Source: Prosapia bicincta
Taxonomy: Eukaryota; Arthropoda; Insecta; Hemiptera; Cercopidae
Direction of reading: 5' to 3'
Assembly: GCA_036971475.1 (NCBI GenBank)
Contig: JBAIZL010000010.1
Coordinates: 13,910,514-13,974,513, forward strand
Length of the DNA stretch: 64,000 nucleotides
Shown: piece by piece, positions 29,710-44,930 of the stretch
Position numbering within the stretch: position 1 is the stretch's first letter
Layout of the letters: the number at the start of each line of letters is the position of its first letter
The notes under the pieces: generated by a model
The model's input: the letters and a program-made list of their open reading frames with translations, nothing else
Told to the model about the DNA's origin: nothing
Database searches by the model: none
Translations under genes and position numbers: made by a program

Positions 29710-32700
29710 TTTTAAAAAAAACCTGAGCATACATACATAGGAAAAAAACACGGGCATAAATACATAGGAAATAAACCCGGGCATACATGCATGTTAAATA
29801 AACCCTGGGCATACAAACATAGGAAAAAAACACGGCCATACATACATAGGAAATTAGACGGGCATACATACATAGTAAATAAACACGGGCATACATACAC
29901 AGGAAATAAACACGGGAATACATACATAGTAAATAAACACGAGCATACATACTTAGTAAATAAACACGGGCATACATGCATGTTAAATAAACCTGGGCAT
30001 ACATACAGAGTAAATAAACATTGGCATACATACATAAGAAAAAACACGGGCATACATACATAGGAAATAAACACGGGCATACATACATAGGGAATAAACA
30101 CGGGAATACATACATAGCAAATAAACATGGGCATACATACATAGGAAATAAACAAGGGCATACATGCATACGAAACATACACGGGCATACATACATAGGA
30201 AATAAACACGGGCATACATGCATGTTAATTAAACCTGGGCATACATAAATAGGAAATAAACCTGGGCATACATAAATAGGAAATAAACACGGGTATACAT
30301 GCGTGTTAAATAAACCTGGGCATACATACAGAGTAAATAAACATTGACATACATACATAGGAAAAAAGCACGGGCATACATACATAGGAAATAAACACGG
30401 GAATACATACATAGGAAATAAACTCGGGGCATACATACATACGAAACATACACGGGCATACATACATAGGAAATAAACACGGGCATACATACATAGGAAA
30501 TAAACACGGGCATACATACATAGGAAATAAACACGGGCATACATACATAGGAAATAACCACGGGCATACATACATAGGAAATAAACACGGGCATACATAC
30601 TTAGGAAATAAACACAGGCATACATACATAGGAAATAAACACGGGCATACATACATAGGAAATAAACACGGGCATACATACATAGGAAATAAACATACAT
30701 AACAGGCATACATGCATGTTAAATGAACCTGGGCATACATACTTAGGAAATAAACACGGGCATATATACATAGTAAATAAACACGGGCATACATGCATGT
30801 TAGATAAACTTGGGCATACATACATAGGAAATGAACCTGGGCATACATACATAGGAAATAATCACGGGCATACATACATAGGAAATGATTATAGGCATAC
30901 ATGCATGTTAAATGAACCTGGGCATACATGCATGTTAGATAAACTTGGGCATACATACATAGGAAATGAACCTGGGCATACATACATAGGAAATAATCAC
31001 GGGCATACATACATAGGAAATAAACACGGGCATATATACATAGTAAATAAACACGGGCATACATACATTGGAAATAAACACGGGCATATATACATAGTAA
31101 ATAAACACGGGCATAAATGCATGTTAGATAAACTTGGGCATACATACATAGGAAATGAACCTGGGCATACATACATAGGAAATAATCATGGGCATACATA
31201 CATAGGAAATAAACACGGGCATATATACATAGTAAATAAACACGGGCATACATACATAGGAAATAAACACTGGCATATATACATAGTAAATAAACACGGA
31301 CATACATACGTAGGAAATAAACACGGGCATACATGCATTTTAAAAAAAACCTGAGCATACATACATAGGAAAAAAACACGGGCATAAATACATAGGAAAT
31401 AAACCCGGGCATACATGCATGTTAAATAAACCCTGGGCATACAAACATAGGAAAAAAACACGGCCATACATACATAGGAAATTAGACGGGCATACATACA
31501 TAGTAAATAAACACGGGCATACATACACAGGAAATAAACACGGGAATACATACATAGTAAATAAACACGAGCATACATACTTAGTAAATAAACACGGGCA
31601 TACATGCATGTTAAATAAACCTGGGCATACATACAGAGTAAATAAACATTGGCATACATACATAAGAAAAAACACGGGCATACATACATAGGAAATAAAC
31701 ACGGGCATACATACATAGGGAATAAACACGGGAATACATACATAGCAAATAAACATGGGCATACATACATAGGAAATAAACAAGGGCATACATGCATACG
31801 AAACATACACGGGCATACATACATAGGAAATAAACACGGGCATACATGCATGTTAATTAAACCTGGGCATACATAAATAGGAAAAAACCTGGGCATACAT
31901 AAATAGGAAATAAACACGGGTATACATGCGTGTTAAATAAACCTGGGCCTACATACAGAGTAAATAAACATTGACATACATACATAGGAAAAAAGCACGG
32001 GCATACATACATAGGAAATAAACACGGGAATACATACATAGGAAATAAACTCGGGGCATACATACATACGAAACATACACGGGCATACATACATAGGAAA
32101 TAAACACGGGCATACATACATAGGAAATAAACACGGGCATACATACATAGGAAATAAACACGGGCATACATACATAGGAAATAACCACGGGCATACATAC
32201 ATAGGAAATAAACACGGGCATACATACTTAGGAAATAAACACAGGCATTCATACATAGGAAATAAACACGGGCATACATACATAGGAAATAAACACGGGC
32301 ATACATACATAGGAAATAAACATACATAACAGGCATACATGCATGTTAAATGAACCTGGGCATACATACTTAGGAAATAAACACGGGCATATATACATAG
32401 TAAATAAACACGGGCATACATGCATGTTAGATAAACTTGGGCATACATACATAGGAAATGAACCTGGGCATACATACATAGGAAATAATCACGGGCATAC
32501 ATACATAGGAAATGATTATAGGCATACATGCATGTTAAATGAACCTGGGCATACATGCATGTTAGATAAACTTGGGCATACATACATAGGAAATGAACCT
32601 GGGCATACATACATAGGAAATAATCACGGGCATACATACATAGGAAATAAACACGGGCATATATACATAGTAAATAAACACGGGCATACATACATTGGAA

Positions 32701-34600
32701 ATAAACACGGGCATATATACATAGTAAATAAACACGGGCATACATGCATGTTAGATAAACTTGGGCATACATACATAGGAAATGAACCTGGGCATACATA
32801 CATAGGAAATAATCATGGGCATACATACATAGGAAATAAACACGGGCATATATACATAGTAAATAAACACGGGCATACATACATAGGAAATAAACACTGG
32901 CATATATACATAGTAAATAAACACGGACATACATACGTAGGAAATAAACACGGGCATACATGCATTTTAAAAAAAACCTGAGCATACATACATAGGAAAA
33001 AAACACGGGCATAAATACATAGGAAATAAACCCGGGCATACATGCATGTTAAATAAACCCTGGGCATACAAACATAGGAAAAAAACACGGCCATACATAC
33101 ATAGGAAATTAGACGGGCATACATACATAGTAAATAAACACGGGCATACATACACAGGAAATAAACACGGGAATACATACATAGTAAATAAACACGAGCA
33201 TACATACTTAGTAAATAAACACGGGCATACATGCATGTTAAATAAACCTGGGCATACATACAGAGTAAATAAACATTGGCATACATACATAAGAAAAAAC
33301 ACGGGCATACATACATAGGAAATAAACACGGGCATACATACATAGGGAATAAACACGGGAATACATACATAGCAAATAAACATGGGCATACATACATAGG
33401 AAATAAACAAGGGCATACATGCATACGAAACATACACGGGCATACATACATTGGAAATAAACACGGGCATACATGCATGTTAATTAAACCTGGGCATACA
33501 TAAATAGGAAATAAACCTGGGCATACATAAATAGGAAATAAACACGGGTATACATGAGTGTTAAATAAACCTGGGCATACATACAGAGTAAATAAACATT
33601 GACATACATACATAGGAAAAAAGCACGGGCATACATACATAGGAAATAAACACGGGAATACATACATAGGAAATAAACACGGGCATACATACATACGAAA
33701 CATACACGGGCATACATACATAGGAAATAAACACGGGCATACATACATAGGAAATAAACACGGGCATACATACATTGGAAATAAACACGGGCATACATAC
33801 ATAGGAAATAAACACGGGCATACATACATAGGAAATAAACACGGGCATACATACATTGGAAATAACCACGGGCATACATACATAGGAAATAAACACGGGC
33901 ATACATACTTAGGAAATAAACACAGGCATACATACATAGGAAATAAACACGGGCATACATACATAGGAAATAAACATACATAACAGGCATACATGCATGT
34001 TAAATGAACCTGGGCATACATACTTAGGAAATAAACACGGGCATATATACATAGTAAATAAACACGGGCATACATGCATGTTAGATAAACTTGGGCATAC
34101 ATACATAGGAAATGAACCTGGGCATACATACATAGGAAATAATTACGGGCATACATACATAGGAAATAATTATAGGCATACATGCATGTTAAATGAACCT
34201 GGGCATACATGCATGTTAGATAAACTTGGGCATACATACATAGGAAATGAACCTGGGCATACATACATAGGAAATAATCACGGGCATACATACATAGGAA
34301 ATAAACACGGGCATATATACATAGTAAATAAACACGGGCATACATACATTGGAAATAAACACGGGCATATATACATAGTAAATAAACACGGGCATACATG
34401 CATGTTAGATAAACTTGGGCATACATACATAGGAAATGAACCTGGGCATACATACATAGGAAATAATCACGGGCATACATACATAGGAAATAAACACGGG
34501 CATATATACATAGTAAATAAACACGGGCATACATACATAGGAAATAAACACGGGCATATATACATAGTAAATAAACACGGGCATACATGCATGTTAAATA
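29710..34600 (+). repeat. Three tandem copies of a 1.63-kb higher-order repeat
   Basis: The landmark CATTTTAAAAAAAACCTG lies near 29710, 31338 and 32965, and the marker AAATTAGACGGG at 29851, 31479 and 33106. Copy lengths are 1,628 and 1,627 bp, about 60 units plus 8 bases. Copies share odd units such as AACATACATAACAGGC (not in 27-bp register) and, in the first two copies, ACTCGGGGC. The first two copies look nearly identical. The third differs at scattered positions and by an extra unit. Confidence 0.92.
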
Positions 34601-34830
34601 AACCTGGGCATACATACATAGGAAATAAACGCGGCCATACATACATAGGAAATAAACACGGTCATACATACATAGTAAATAAACACGGGCATACATGCAT
34701 GTTAAATAAACCGGAGGATACATACATAGGAAATAAACACGGGCATACATACATAGGAAATAAACACGGGCATATATACATAGTAAATAAACTTGGGCAT
34801 ACATACATAAGAAATAAACACGGGCATACA

Positions 34831-37800
34831 TGCATGTTAGATAAACCTAGGCATACATACATAGGAAATGAACCTGGGCATACATACATAGGAAATAATC
34901 ACGGGCATACATACATAGGAAATAAACACGGGCATATATACATAGTAAATAAACACGGGCATACATACATAGGAAATAAACACGGGCATATATACATAGT
35001 AAATAAACACCAGCATACATGCATGTTAAATAAACCTGGGCATACATACATAGGAAATGAACACGGGCATTTATACATAGGAAATAAAACACGGCTTATA
35101 TACATAGTAAATAAACACGGGCATACATGCATGTTAAATAAACCTGGGCATACATAAATAGGAAATAAACAGGGCCATACATACATAGGAAATAAACACG
35201 GTCATACATACATAGTAAATAAACACGGGCATACATGCATGTTAAATAAACCGGAGGATATATACATAGGAAATAAACACAGGCATACATACATAGGAAA
35301 TAAACACGGGCATATATACATAGTAAATAAACACGTGCATACATTCATAGGAAATAAACACGGGCATATATACATAGAAAATAAACTTGGGCATACATAC
35401 ATAAGAAATAAACACGGGCAGATATACATAGTAAATAAACACGGGCATACATACATAGGAAATAAACAAGGGCATATTTACATAGTAAATAAACACGGGC
35501 ATACATGCATGTTAAATAAACCTGGGCATACATACATAGGAAATAAACACGGGCATACATACATAGGAAATAAACACGAGCATATATACATAGTAAATAA
35601 ACACAGGCATACATACATAGTAAATAAACACTGGCATATATACATAGTAAATAAACACGGGCATACATACATAGGAAATAATCACGGGCATACATGCATT
35701 TTAAAAAAAAACCTAAGCATACATACATAGGAAATGAACACGGGCATAAATACATAGGAAATAAAACCCGGCATACATGCATGTTAAATAAACCCTGGGC
35801 ATACAAACATAGGAAAAAAACACGGCCATACATATATAGGAAATTAGACGGGCATACATACATAGTAAATAAACACGGGCATACATACACAGGAAATAAA
35901 CACGGGCATACATACATAGTAAATAAACACGAGCATACATACATAGTAAATAAACACGGGCATACATGCATGTTAAATAAACCTGGGCATACATACAGAG
36001 TAATTAAACATTGGCATACATACATAGGAAAAAAACACGGGCATACATACATAGGAAATAAACACGGGCATACATACATAGGAAATAAACACGGGCATAC
36101 ATACATAGGAAATAAACACGGGAATACATACATGGGGAATAAACACGGGCATACATACATACGAAATAAACACGGGCATACATACATAGTAAATAAACAT
36201 GGTCATACATACATAGGAAATAAACACGGGCATACATGCATGTTAATTAAACCTGGGCATACATAAATAGGAAATAAACGTGGGTATACATAAATAGGAA
36301 ATAAACACGGGTATACATGCGTGTTAAATAAACCTGGGCATACATACAGAGTAAATAAACATTGGCATACATACATAGGAAAAAAACACGGGCATACATA
36401 CATAGGAAATAAACACGGGTATACATGCATGTTAAATAAACATGGGTATACATACATAGGAAATAAACACGGGCATACATACATAGTAAATAAACACGGG
36501 CATACATACATAGGAAATAAACACGGGCATACATACATAGTAAATAAACACGGGCATACATGCATGTTAAATAAACCTGGGCATACATACATTGGAAATA
36601 AACACGGGCATACATACATAGGAAATAAACACAGGCATACATACATAGGAAATAAACACGGGCATACATACATAGTAAATAAACACGGGCATACATACAT
36701 AGGACACAAACATGGGCATACATACATAGGAAATAAACACAGGCAAACAAACATAGGAAATAAACACGGGTATACATGCATAGTAAATAAACACGGGCAT
36801 TCATACATAGGAAATAAACACGGGCATACATACATAGTAAATAAACACGAGCATATATACATAGTAAATAAACCTGGGCATACATACATAGGAAATAAAC
36901 ACGGGCAGATATACATAGTAAAAAAACACGGGCATACATACAAAGGAAATAAACACAGGCATACATACATAGTAAATAAACACGGGCATACATACATAGT
37001 AAATAAACACGGGCATACATACATAGGAAATAAACATGGGCATACATACATAGGAAATAAACACAGGCAAACATACATAGGATATAAACACGGGCATACA
37101 TACATAGGAAATAAACACGGGCATACATACATAGGAAATAAACACGGGCATATATACATAGTAAATAAACACGGGCATATATACATAGTAAATAAACCTG
37201 GGCATACATACATAGGAAATAAACACGGGCAGATATACATAGTAAAAAAACACGGGCATACATACATAGGAAATAAACACGGGCATACATGCATGTTAAA
37301 TAAACCTGAGCATACATACATAGGAAATAAACACGGGCATACATACATAGTAAATACACACGGGCATACATACATAGGATATAAACACGGGCATACATAC
37401 ATAAAAAATAAACATGGGCATACATACATAGGAAATAAACACAGGCAAACATACATAGGAAATAAACACGGGTATACATGCATAGGAAATAAACACGGGC
37501 ATACATACATAGGAAATATACACGGGCATACATACATAGTAAATAAACACGGGCATACATACATAGGAAATAAACACGGGCATATATACATAGTAAATAA
37601 AAACGGGCATACATACATAGGAATTAAACACGGGCATACATGCATGTTATATAAACCTGAGCATACATACATAGGAAATAAACACGGGCATACATACATA
37701 GTAAATAAACACGGGCATACATACATAGGAAATAAACACGGGCATACATACATAAAAAATAAACATGGGCATACATACATAGGAAATAAACACAGGCAAA

Positions 37801-40300
37801 CATACATAGGAAATAAACACGGGTATACATACATAGGAAATAAACACGGGCATACATACATAGGATATAAACACGGGCATACATACATAGGAAATAAACA
37901 CGGGCATACATACATAGGAAATAAACACGGGCATATATACATAGTAAATAAACAAGGGCATATATACATAGTAAATAAACCTGGGCATACATACATAGGA
38001 AATAAACACGGGCAGATATACATAGTAAAAAAACACGAGCATACATACATAGGAAATAAACACGGGCATACATACATAGTAAATAAACACGGGCATACAT
38101 GCATGTTAAATAAACCTGGGCATACATACATTGGAAATAAACACGGGCATACATACATAGGAAATAAACACAGGCATACATACATAGGAAATAAACACAA
38201 GCATACATACATAGTAAATAAACACGGGCATACATACATAGGAAATAAACATGGGCATACATACATAGGAAATAAACACGGGCAGATATACATAGTAAAA
38301 AAACACGAGCATACATACATAGGAAATAAACACGGGCATACATACATAGTAAATAAACACGGGTATACATGCATGTTAAATAAACCTGGGCATACATACA
38401 GAGTAAATAAACATTGGCATACATACATAGGAAAAAAACACGGGCATACATACATAGGAAATAAACACGGGTATACATGCATGTTAAATAAACATGGGCA
38501 TACATACATAGGAAATAAACACGGGCATACATACATAGTAAATAAACACGGGCATACATACATAGGAAATAAACACGGGCATACATACATAGGAAATAAA
38601 CACGGGCATATATACATAGGAAATAAACACGGGCATACATACATAAGAAATAAACACGGGCATACATGCATGTTAGATAAACCTAGGCATACATACATAG
38701 GAAATGAACCTGGGCATACATACATAGGAAATAATCACGGGCATACATACATAGGAAATAAACACGGGCATATATATATAGTAAATAAACACGGGCATAC
38801 ATACATAGGAAATAAACACGGGCATATATACATAGTAAATAAACACGGGCATACATACATAGGAAATAAACACGGGCATATATACATAGTAAATAAACAC
38901 CAGCATACATGCATGTTAAATAAACCTGGGCATACATACATAGGAAATGAACACGGGCATACATGCATGTTAAATAAACCTGGGCATACATAAATAGGAA
39001 ATAAACAGGGCCATACATACATAGGAAATAAACACGGTCATACATACATAGTAAATAAACACGGGCATACATGCATGGTAATTAAACCGGAGGATATATA
39101 CATAGGAAATAAACACAGGCATACATACATAGGAAATAAACACGGGCATATATACATAGTAAATAAACACGTGCATACATTCATAGGAAATAAACACGGG
39201 CATATATACATAGAAAATAAACTTGGGCATACATACATAAGAAATAAACACGGGCAGATATACATAGTAAATAAACACGGGCATACATACATAGGAAATA
39301 AACACGGGCATATTTACATAGTAAATAAACACGGGCATACATGCATGTTAAATAAACCTGGGCATACATACATAGGAAATAAACACGGGCATACATACAT
39401 AGGAAATAAACACGAGCATATATACATAGTAAATAAACACAGGCATACATACATAGTAAATAAACACTGGCATATATACATAGTAAATAAACACGGGCAT
39501 ACATACATAGGAAATAATCACGGGCATACATGCATTTTAAAAAAAAACCTAAGCATACATACATAGGAAATAAACACGGGCATAAATACATAGGAAATAA
39601 AACCCGGCATACATGCATGTTAAATAAACCCTGGGCATACAAACATAGGAAAAAAACACGGCCATACATATATAGGAAATTAGACGGGCATACATACATA
39701 GTAAATAAACACGGGCATACATACACAGGAAATAAACACGGGCATACATACATAGTAAATAAACACGAGCATACATACATAGTAAATAAACACGGGCATA
39801 CATGCATGTTAAATAAACCTGGGCATACATACAGAGTAATTAAACATTGGCATACATACATAGGAAAAAAACACGGGCATACATACATAGGAAATAAACA
39901 CGGGCATACATACATAGGAAATAAACACGGGCATACATACATAGGAAATAAACACGGGAATACATACATAGGGAATAAACACGGGCATACATACATACGA
40001 AATAAACACGGGCATACATACATAGTAAATAAACATGGTCATACATACATAGGAAATAAACACGGGCATACATGCATGTTAATTAAACCTGGGCATACAT
40101 AAATAGGAAATAAACGTGGGCATACATAAATAGGAAATAAACACGGGTATACATGCGTGTTAAATAAACCTGGGCATACATACAGAGTAAATAAACATTG
40201 GCATACATACATAGGAAAAAAACACGGGCATACATACATAGGAAATAAACACGGGTATACATGCATGTTAAATAAACATGGGCATACATACATAGGAAAT
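34831..40300 (+). repeat. 3,836-bp higher-order repeat, second copy incomplete
   Basis: TGCATGTTAGATAAACCTAG lies at 34831 and 38667. The marker AAATTAGACGGG lies at 35841 and 39677, and the landmark GGGTATACATGCGTGTTAAA near 36308 and 40144. All pairs are 3,836 bp apart (142 units plus 2 bases). Between 35.0 and 35.24 kb the copies differ by compensating 54-bp changes, two whole units gained and two lost. Matching fades after about 36.5 and 40.3 kb. Confidence 0.88.
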
Positions 40301-41761
40301 AAACACGGGCATACATACATAGTAAATAAACACGGGCATACATACATAGGAAATAAACACGGGCATACATACATAGGAAATAAACACGGGCATATATACA
40401 TAGGAAATAAACACGGGCATACATACATAGTAAATAAACACGGGCATACATACATAGGAAATAAACACGGGCATACATACATAGTAAATAAACACGGGCA
40501 TACATACATAGGAAATAAACAGGGGCATACATACATAGGAAATAAACACAGGCATACATACATAGGAAATAAACACGGGCATACATACATAGTAAATAAA
40601 CCTGGGCATACATACATAGGAAATAAACACGGGCATACATACATAGTAAATAAACACGGGCATACATGCATGTTAAATAAACCTGGGCATACATACATTG
40701 GAAATAAACACGGGCATACATACATAGGAAATAAACACAGGCATACATACATAGGAAATAAACACGGGCATACATACATAGTAAATAAACACGGGCATAC
40801 ATACATAGGAAATAAACATGGGCATACATACATAGGAAATAAACACAGGCAAACATACATAGGAAATAAACACGGGTATACATGCATAGTAAATAAACAC
40901 TGGCATTCATACATAGGAAATAAACACGGGCATACATACATAGGATATAAACACGGGCATACATACATAGGAAATAAACACGGGCATACATACATAGGAA
41001 ATAAACACGGGTATACATGCATGTTAAATAAACATGGGCATACATACATAGGAAATAAACACGGGCATACATACATAGTAAATAAGCACGGGCATACATA
41101 CATAGGAAATAAACACGGGCATACATACATAGGAAATAAACACGGGCATATATACATAGGAAATAAACACGGGCATACATACATAGTAAATAAACACGGG
41201 CATACATACATAGGAAATAAACACGGGCATACATACATAGTAAATAAACACGGGCATACATACATAGGAAATAAACAGGGGCATACATACATAGGAAATA
41301 AACACAGGCATACATACATAGGAAATAAACACGGGCATACATACATAGTAAATAAACCTGGGCATACATACATAGGAAATAAACACGGGCATACATACAT
41401 AGTAAATAAACACGGGCATACATGCATGTTAAATAAACCTGGGCATACATACATTGGAAATAAACACGGGCATACATACATAGGAAATAAACACAGGCAT
41501 ACATACATAGGAAATAAACACGGGCATATATACATAGTAAATAAACCTGGGCATAAATACATAGGAAATAAACACGGGCAGATATACATAGTAAAAAAAC
41601 ACGGGCATACATACAAAGGAAATAAACACAGGCATACATACATAGTAAATAAACACGGGCATACATACATAGTAAATAAAAACGGGCATACATACATAGG
41701 AAATAAACACGGGTATACATGCATGTTAAATAAACCTGAGCATACATACATAGGAAATAAA
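40250..41761 (+). repeat. Tandem duplication of exactly 756 bp (28 units)
   Basis: GTATACATGCATGTTAAAT lies at 40255 and 41011, 756 bp apart (28 times 27). The following series of ggaaat, gtaaat, aggggc, acagg and cctgggc units is the same in both copies for about 650 bp. After that the copies differ in unit content. Confidence 0.9.
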
Positions 41762-42126
41762 CACGGGCATACATGAATGTTAAATAAACCTGGGCATACA
41801 TAAATAGGAAATACACCTGGGCATACATAAATAGGAAAAAACACGGGTATACATGCGTGTTAAATAAACCTGGGCATACATACATAGTAAATAAACACGG
41901 GCATACATTCATGTAAAATAAACCTGGGCATACATACATTGGAAATAAACACGGGCATACATACATAGGAAATAAACACAGGCATACATACATAGGAAAT
42001 AAACACGGGCATACATACATAGTAAATAAACCTGGGCATACATACATAGTAAATAAACCTGGGCATACATACATAGGAAATAAACACGGGCATACATACA
42101 TAGTAAATAAACACGGGCATACATGC

Positions 42127-43822
42127 ATGTTAAATAAACCTGGGCATACATACATTGGAAATAAACACGGGCATACATACATAGGAAATAAACACGGGCA
42201 TACATACATAGTAAATAAACACGAGCATATATACATAGTAAATAAACCTGGGCATACATACATAGGAAATAAACACGGGCAGATATACATAGTAAAAAAA
42301 CACGGGCATACATACAAAGGAAATAAACACAGGCATACATACATAGTAAATAAACACGGGCATACATACATAGTAAATAAACACGGGCATACATACATAG
42401 GAAACAAACATGGGCATACATACATAGGAAATAAACACAGGCAAACAAACATAGGAAATAAACACGGGTATACATGCATAGTAAATAAACACGGGCATTC
42501 ATACATAGGAAATAAACACGGGCATACATACATAGTAAATAAACACGAGCATATATACATAGTAAATAAACCTGGGCATACATACATAGGAAATAAACAC
42601 GGGCAGATATACATAGTAAAAAAACACGGGCATACATACAAAGGAAATAAACACAGGCATACATACATAGTAAATAAACACGGGCATACATACATAGTAA
42701 ATAAACACGGGCATACATACATAGGAAATAAACATGGGCATACATACATAGGAAATAAACACAGGCAAACATACATAGGATATAAACACGGGCATACATA
42801 CATAGGAAATAAACACGGGCATACATACATAGGAAATAAACACGGGCATATATACATAGTAAATAAACACGGGCATATATACATAGTAAATAAACCTGGG
42901 CATACATACATAGGAAATAAACACGGGCAGATATACATAGTAAAAAAACACGGGCATACATACATAGGAAATAAACACGGGCATACATGCATGTTAAATA
43001 AACCTGAGCATACATACATAGGAAATAAACACGGGCATACATACATAGTAAATACACACGGGCATACATACATAGGATATAAACACGGGCATACATACAT
43101 AAAAAATAAACATGGGCATACATACATAGGAAATAAACACAGGCAAACATACATAGGAAATAAACACAGGCATACATACATAGGAAATAAACACGGGCAT
43201 ACATACATAGTAAATAAACACGGGCATACATACATAGGAAACAAACATGGGCATACATACATAGGAAATAAACACAGGCAAACAAACATAGGAAATAAAC
43301 ACGGGTATACATGCATAGTAAATAAACACGGGCATTCATACATAGGAAATAAACACGGGCATACATACATAGTAAATAAACACGAGCATATATACATAGT
43401 AAATAAACCTGGGCATACATACATAGGAAATAAACACGAGCAGATATACATAGTAAAAAAACACGGGCATACATACAAAGGAAATAAACACAGGCATACA
43501 TACATAGTAAATAAACACGGGCATACATACATAGTAAATAAACACGGGCATACATACATAGGAAATAAACATGGGCATACATACATAGGAAATAAACACA
43601 GGCAAACATACATAGGATATAAACACGGGCATACATACATAGGAAATAAACACGGGCATACATACATAGGAAATAAACACGGGCATATATACATAGTAAA
43701 TAAACACGGGCATATATACATAGTAAATAAACCTGGGCATACATACATAGGAAATAAACACGGGCAGATATACATAGTAAAAAAAAAAGGGGCATACATA
43801 CATAGGAAATAAACACGGGCAT
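42127..43822 (+). repeat. 837-bp and 324-bp nested unit-register duplications
   Basis: The variant AGATATACATAGTAAAAAAAC starts at 42281, 42605 and 43442, spaced 324 and 837 bp (12 and 31 units). GAAACAAACATGGGC lies at 42401 and 43238, also 837 bp apart. A shorter repeat was therefore duplicated first and the compound duplicated again, always in whole units. Confidence 0.88.
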
Positions 43823-43831
43823 ACATGCATG

Positions 43832-44930
43832 TTAAATAAACCTGAATATACATACATAGGAAATAAACACGGGCATACATACATAGTAAATACACACGGG
43901 CATACATACATAGGATATAAACACGGGCATACATACATAAAAAATAAACATGGGCATACATACATAGGAAATAAACACAGGCAAACATACATAGGAAATA
44001 AACACGGGTATACATGCATAGGAAATAAACACGGGCATACATACATAGGAAATATACACGGGCATACATACATAGTAAATAAACACGGGCATACATACAT
44101 AGGAAATAAACACGGGCATATATACATAGTAAATAAAAACGGGCATACATACATAGGAATTAAACACGGGCATACATGCATGTTATATAAACCTGAGCAT
44201 ACATACATAGGAAATAAACACGGGCATACATACATAGTAAATAAACACGGGCATACATACATAGGAAATAAACACGGGCATACATACATAAAAAATAAAC
44301 ATGGGCATACATACATAGGAAATAAACACAGGCAAACATACATAGGAAATAAACACGGGTATACATACATAGGAAATAAACACGGGCATACATACATAGG
44401 ATATAAACACGGGCATACATACATAGGAAATAAACACGGGCATACATACATAGGAAATAAACACGGGCATATATACATAGTAAATAAACAAGGGCATATA
44501 TACATAGTAAATAAACCTGGGCATACATACATAGGAAATAAACACGGGCAGATATACATAGTAAAAAAACACGAGCATACATACATAGGAAATAAACACG
44601 GGCATACATACATAGTAAATAAACACGGGCATACATGCATGTTAAATAAACCTGGGCATACATACATTGGAAATAAACACGGGCATACATACATAGGAAA
44701 TAAACACAGGCATACATACATAGGAAATAAACACAAGCATACATACATAGTAAATAAACACGGGCATACATACATAGGAAATAAACATGGGCATACATAC
44801 ATAGGAAAAAAACACTGGCATATATACATAGTAAATAAACACGGACATACATACACAGGAAATAAACACGGGAATACATACATAGTAAATAAACACGAGC
44901 ATACATACATAGTAAATAAACACGGGCATA
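43832..44930 (+). repeat. Dispersed copy of the 37.30-38.36 kb segment
   Basis: Unit order at 43,832-44,930 matches 37,296-38,394 at a constant offset of 6,536 bp (242 units plus 2 bases). Shared rare variants include GGAATTAAACACGGG, GTTATATAAACCTGAGC and AAACAAGGGCATATATAC. This is a non-adjacent duplication inside the array. Confidence 0.85.

Noticed and set aside
29710..34600. LTR retrotransposon suggested by direct repeats 1.63 kb apart
   Set aside because: The repeats are contiguous tandem copies made wholly of 27-bp units. There is no primer-binding site, polypurine tract or retroviral-type protein.
36321..38993. Plus-strand His-rich reading frame (GNKHGHTYI repeats, 890 codons)
   Set aside because: It ends at the common cataaatagg unit, which carries TAA in this frame and has itself been amplified many times. 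That is not expected if the frame were kept for a protein.
40083..44150. Minus-strand reading frame of about 1,355 codons with nine-residue repeats
   Set aside because: It is a frame over the 27-bp satellite. Overlapping frames on both strands are equally open, its length is set by where indels fall, and it has no unique sequence, domain or signal peptide with non-repeat context.
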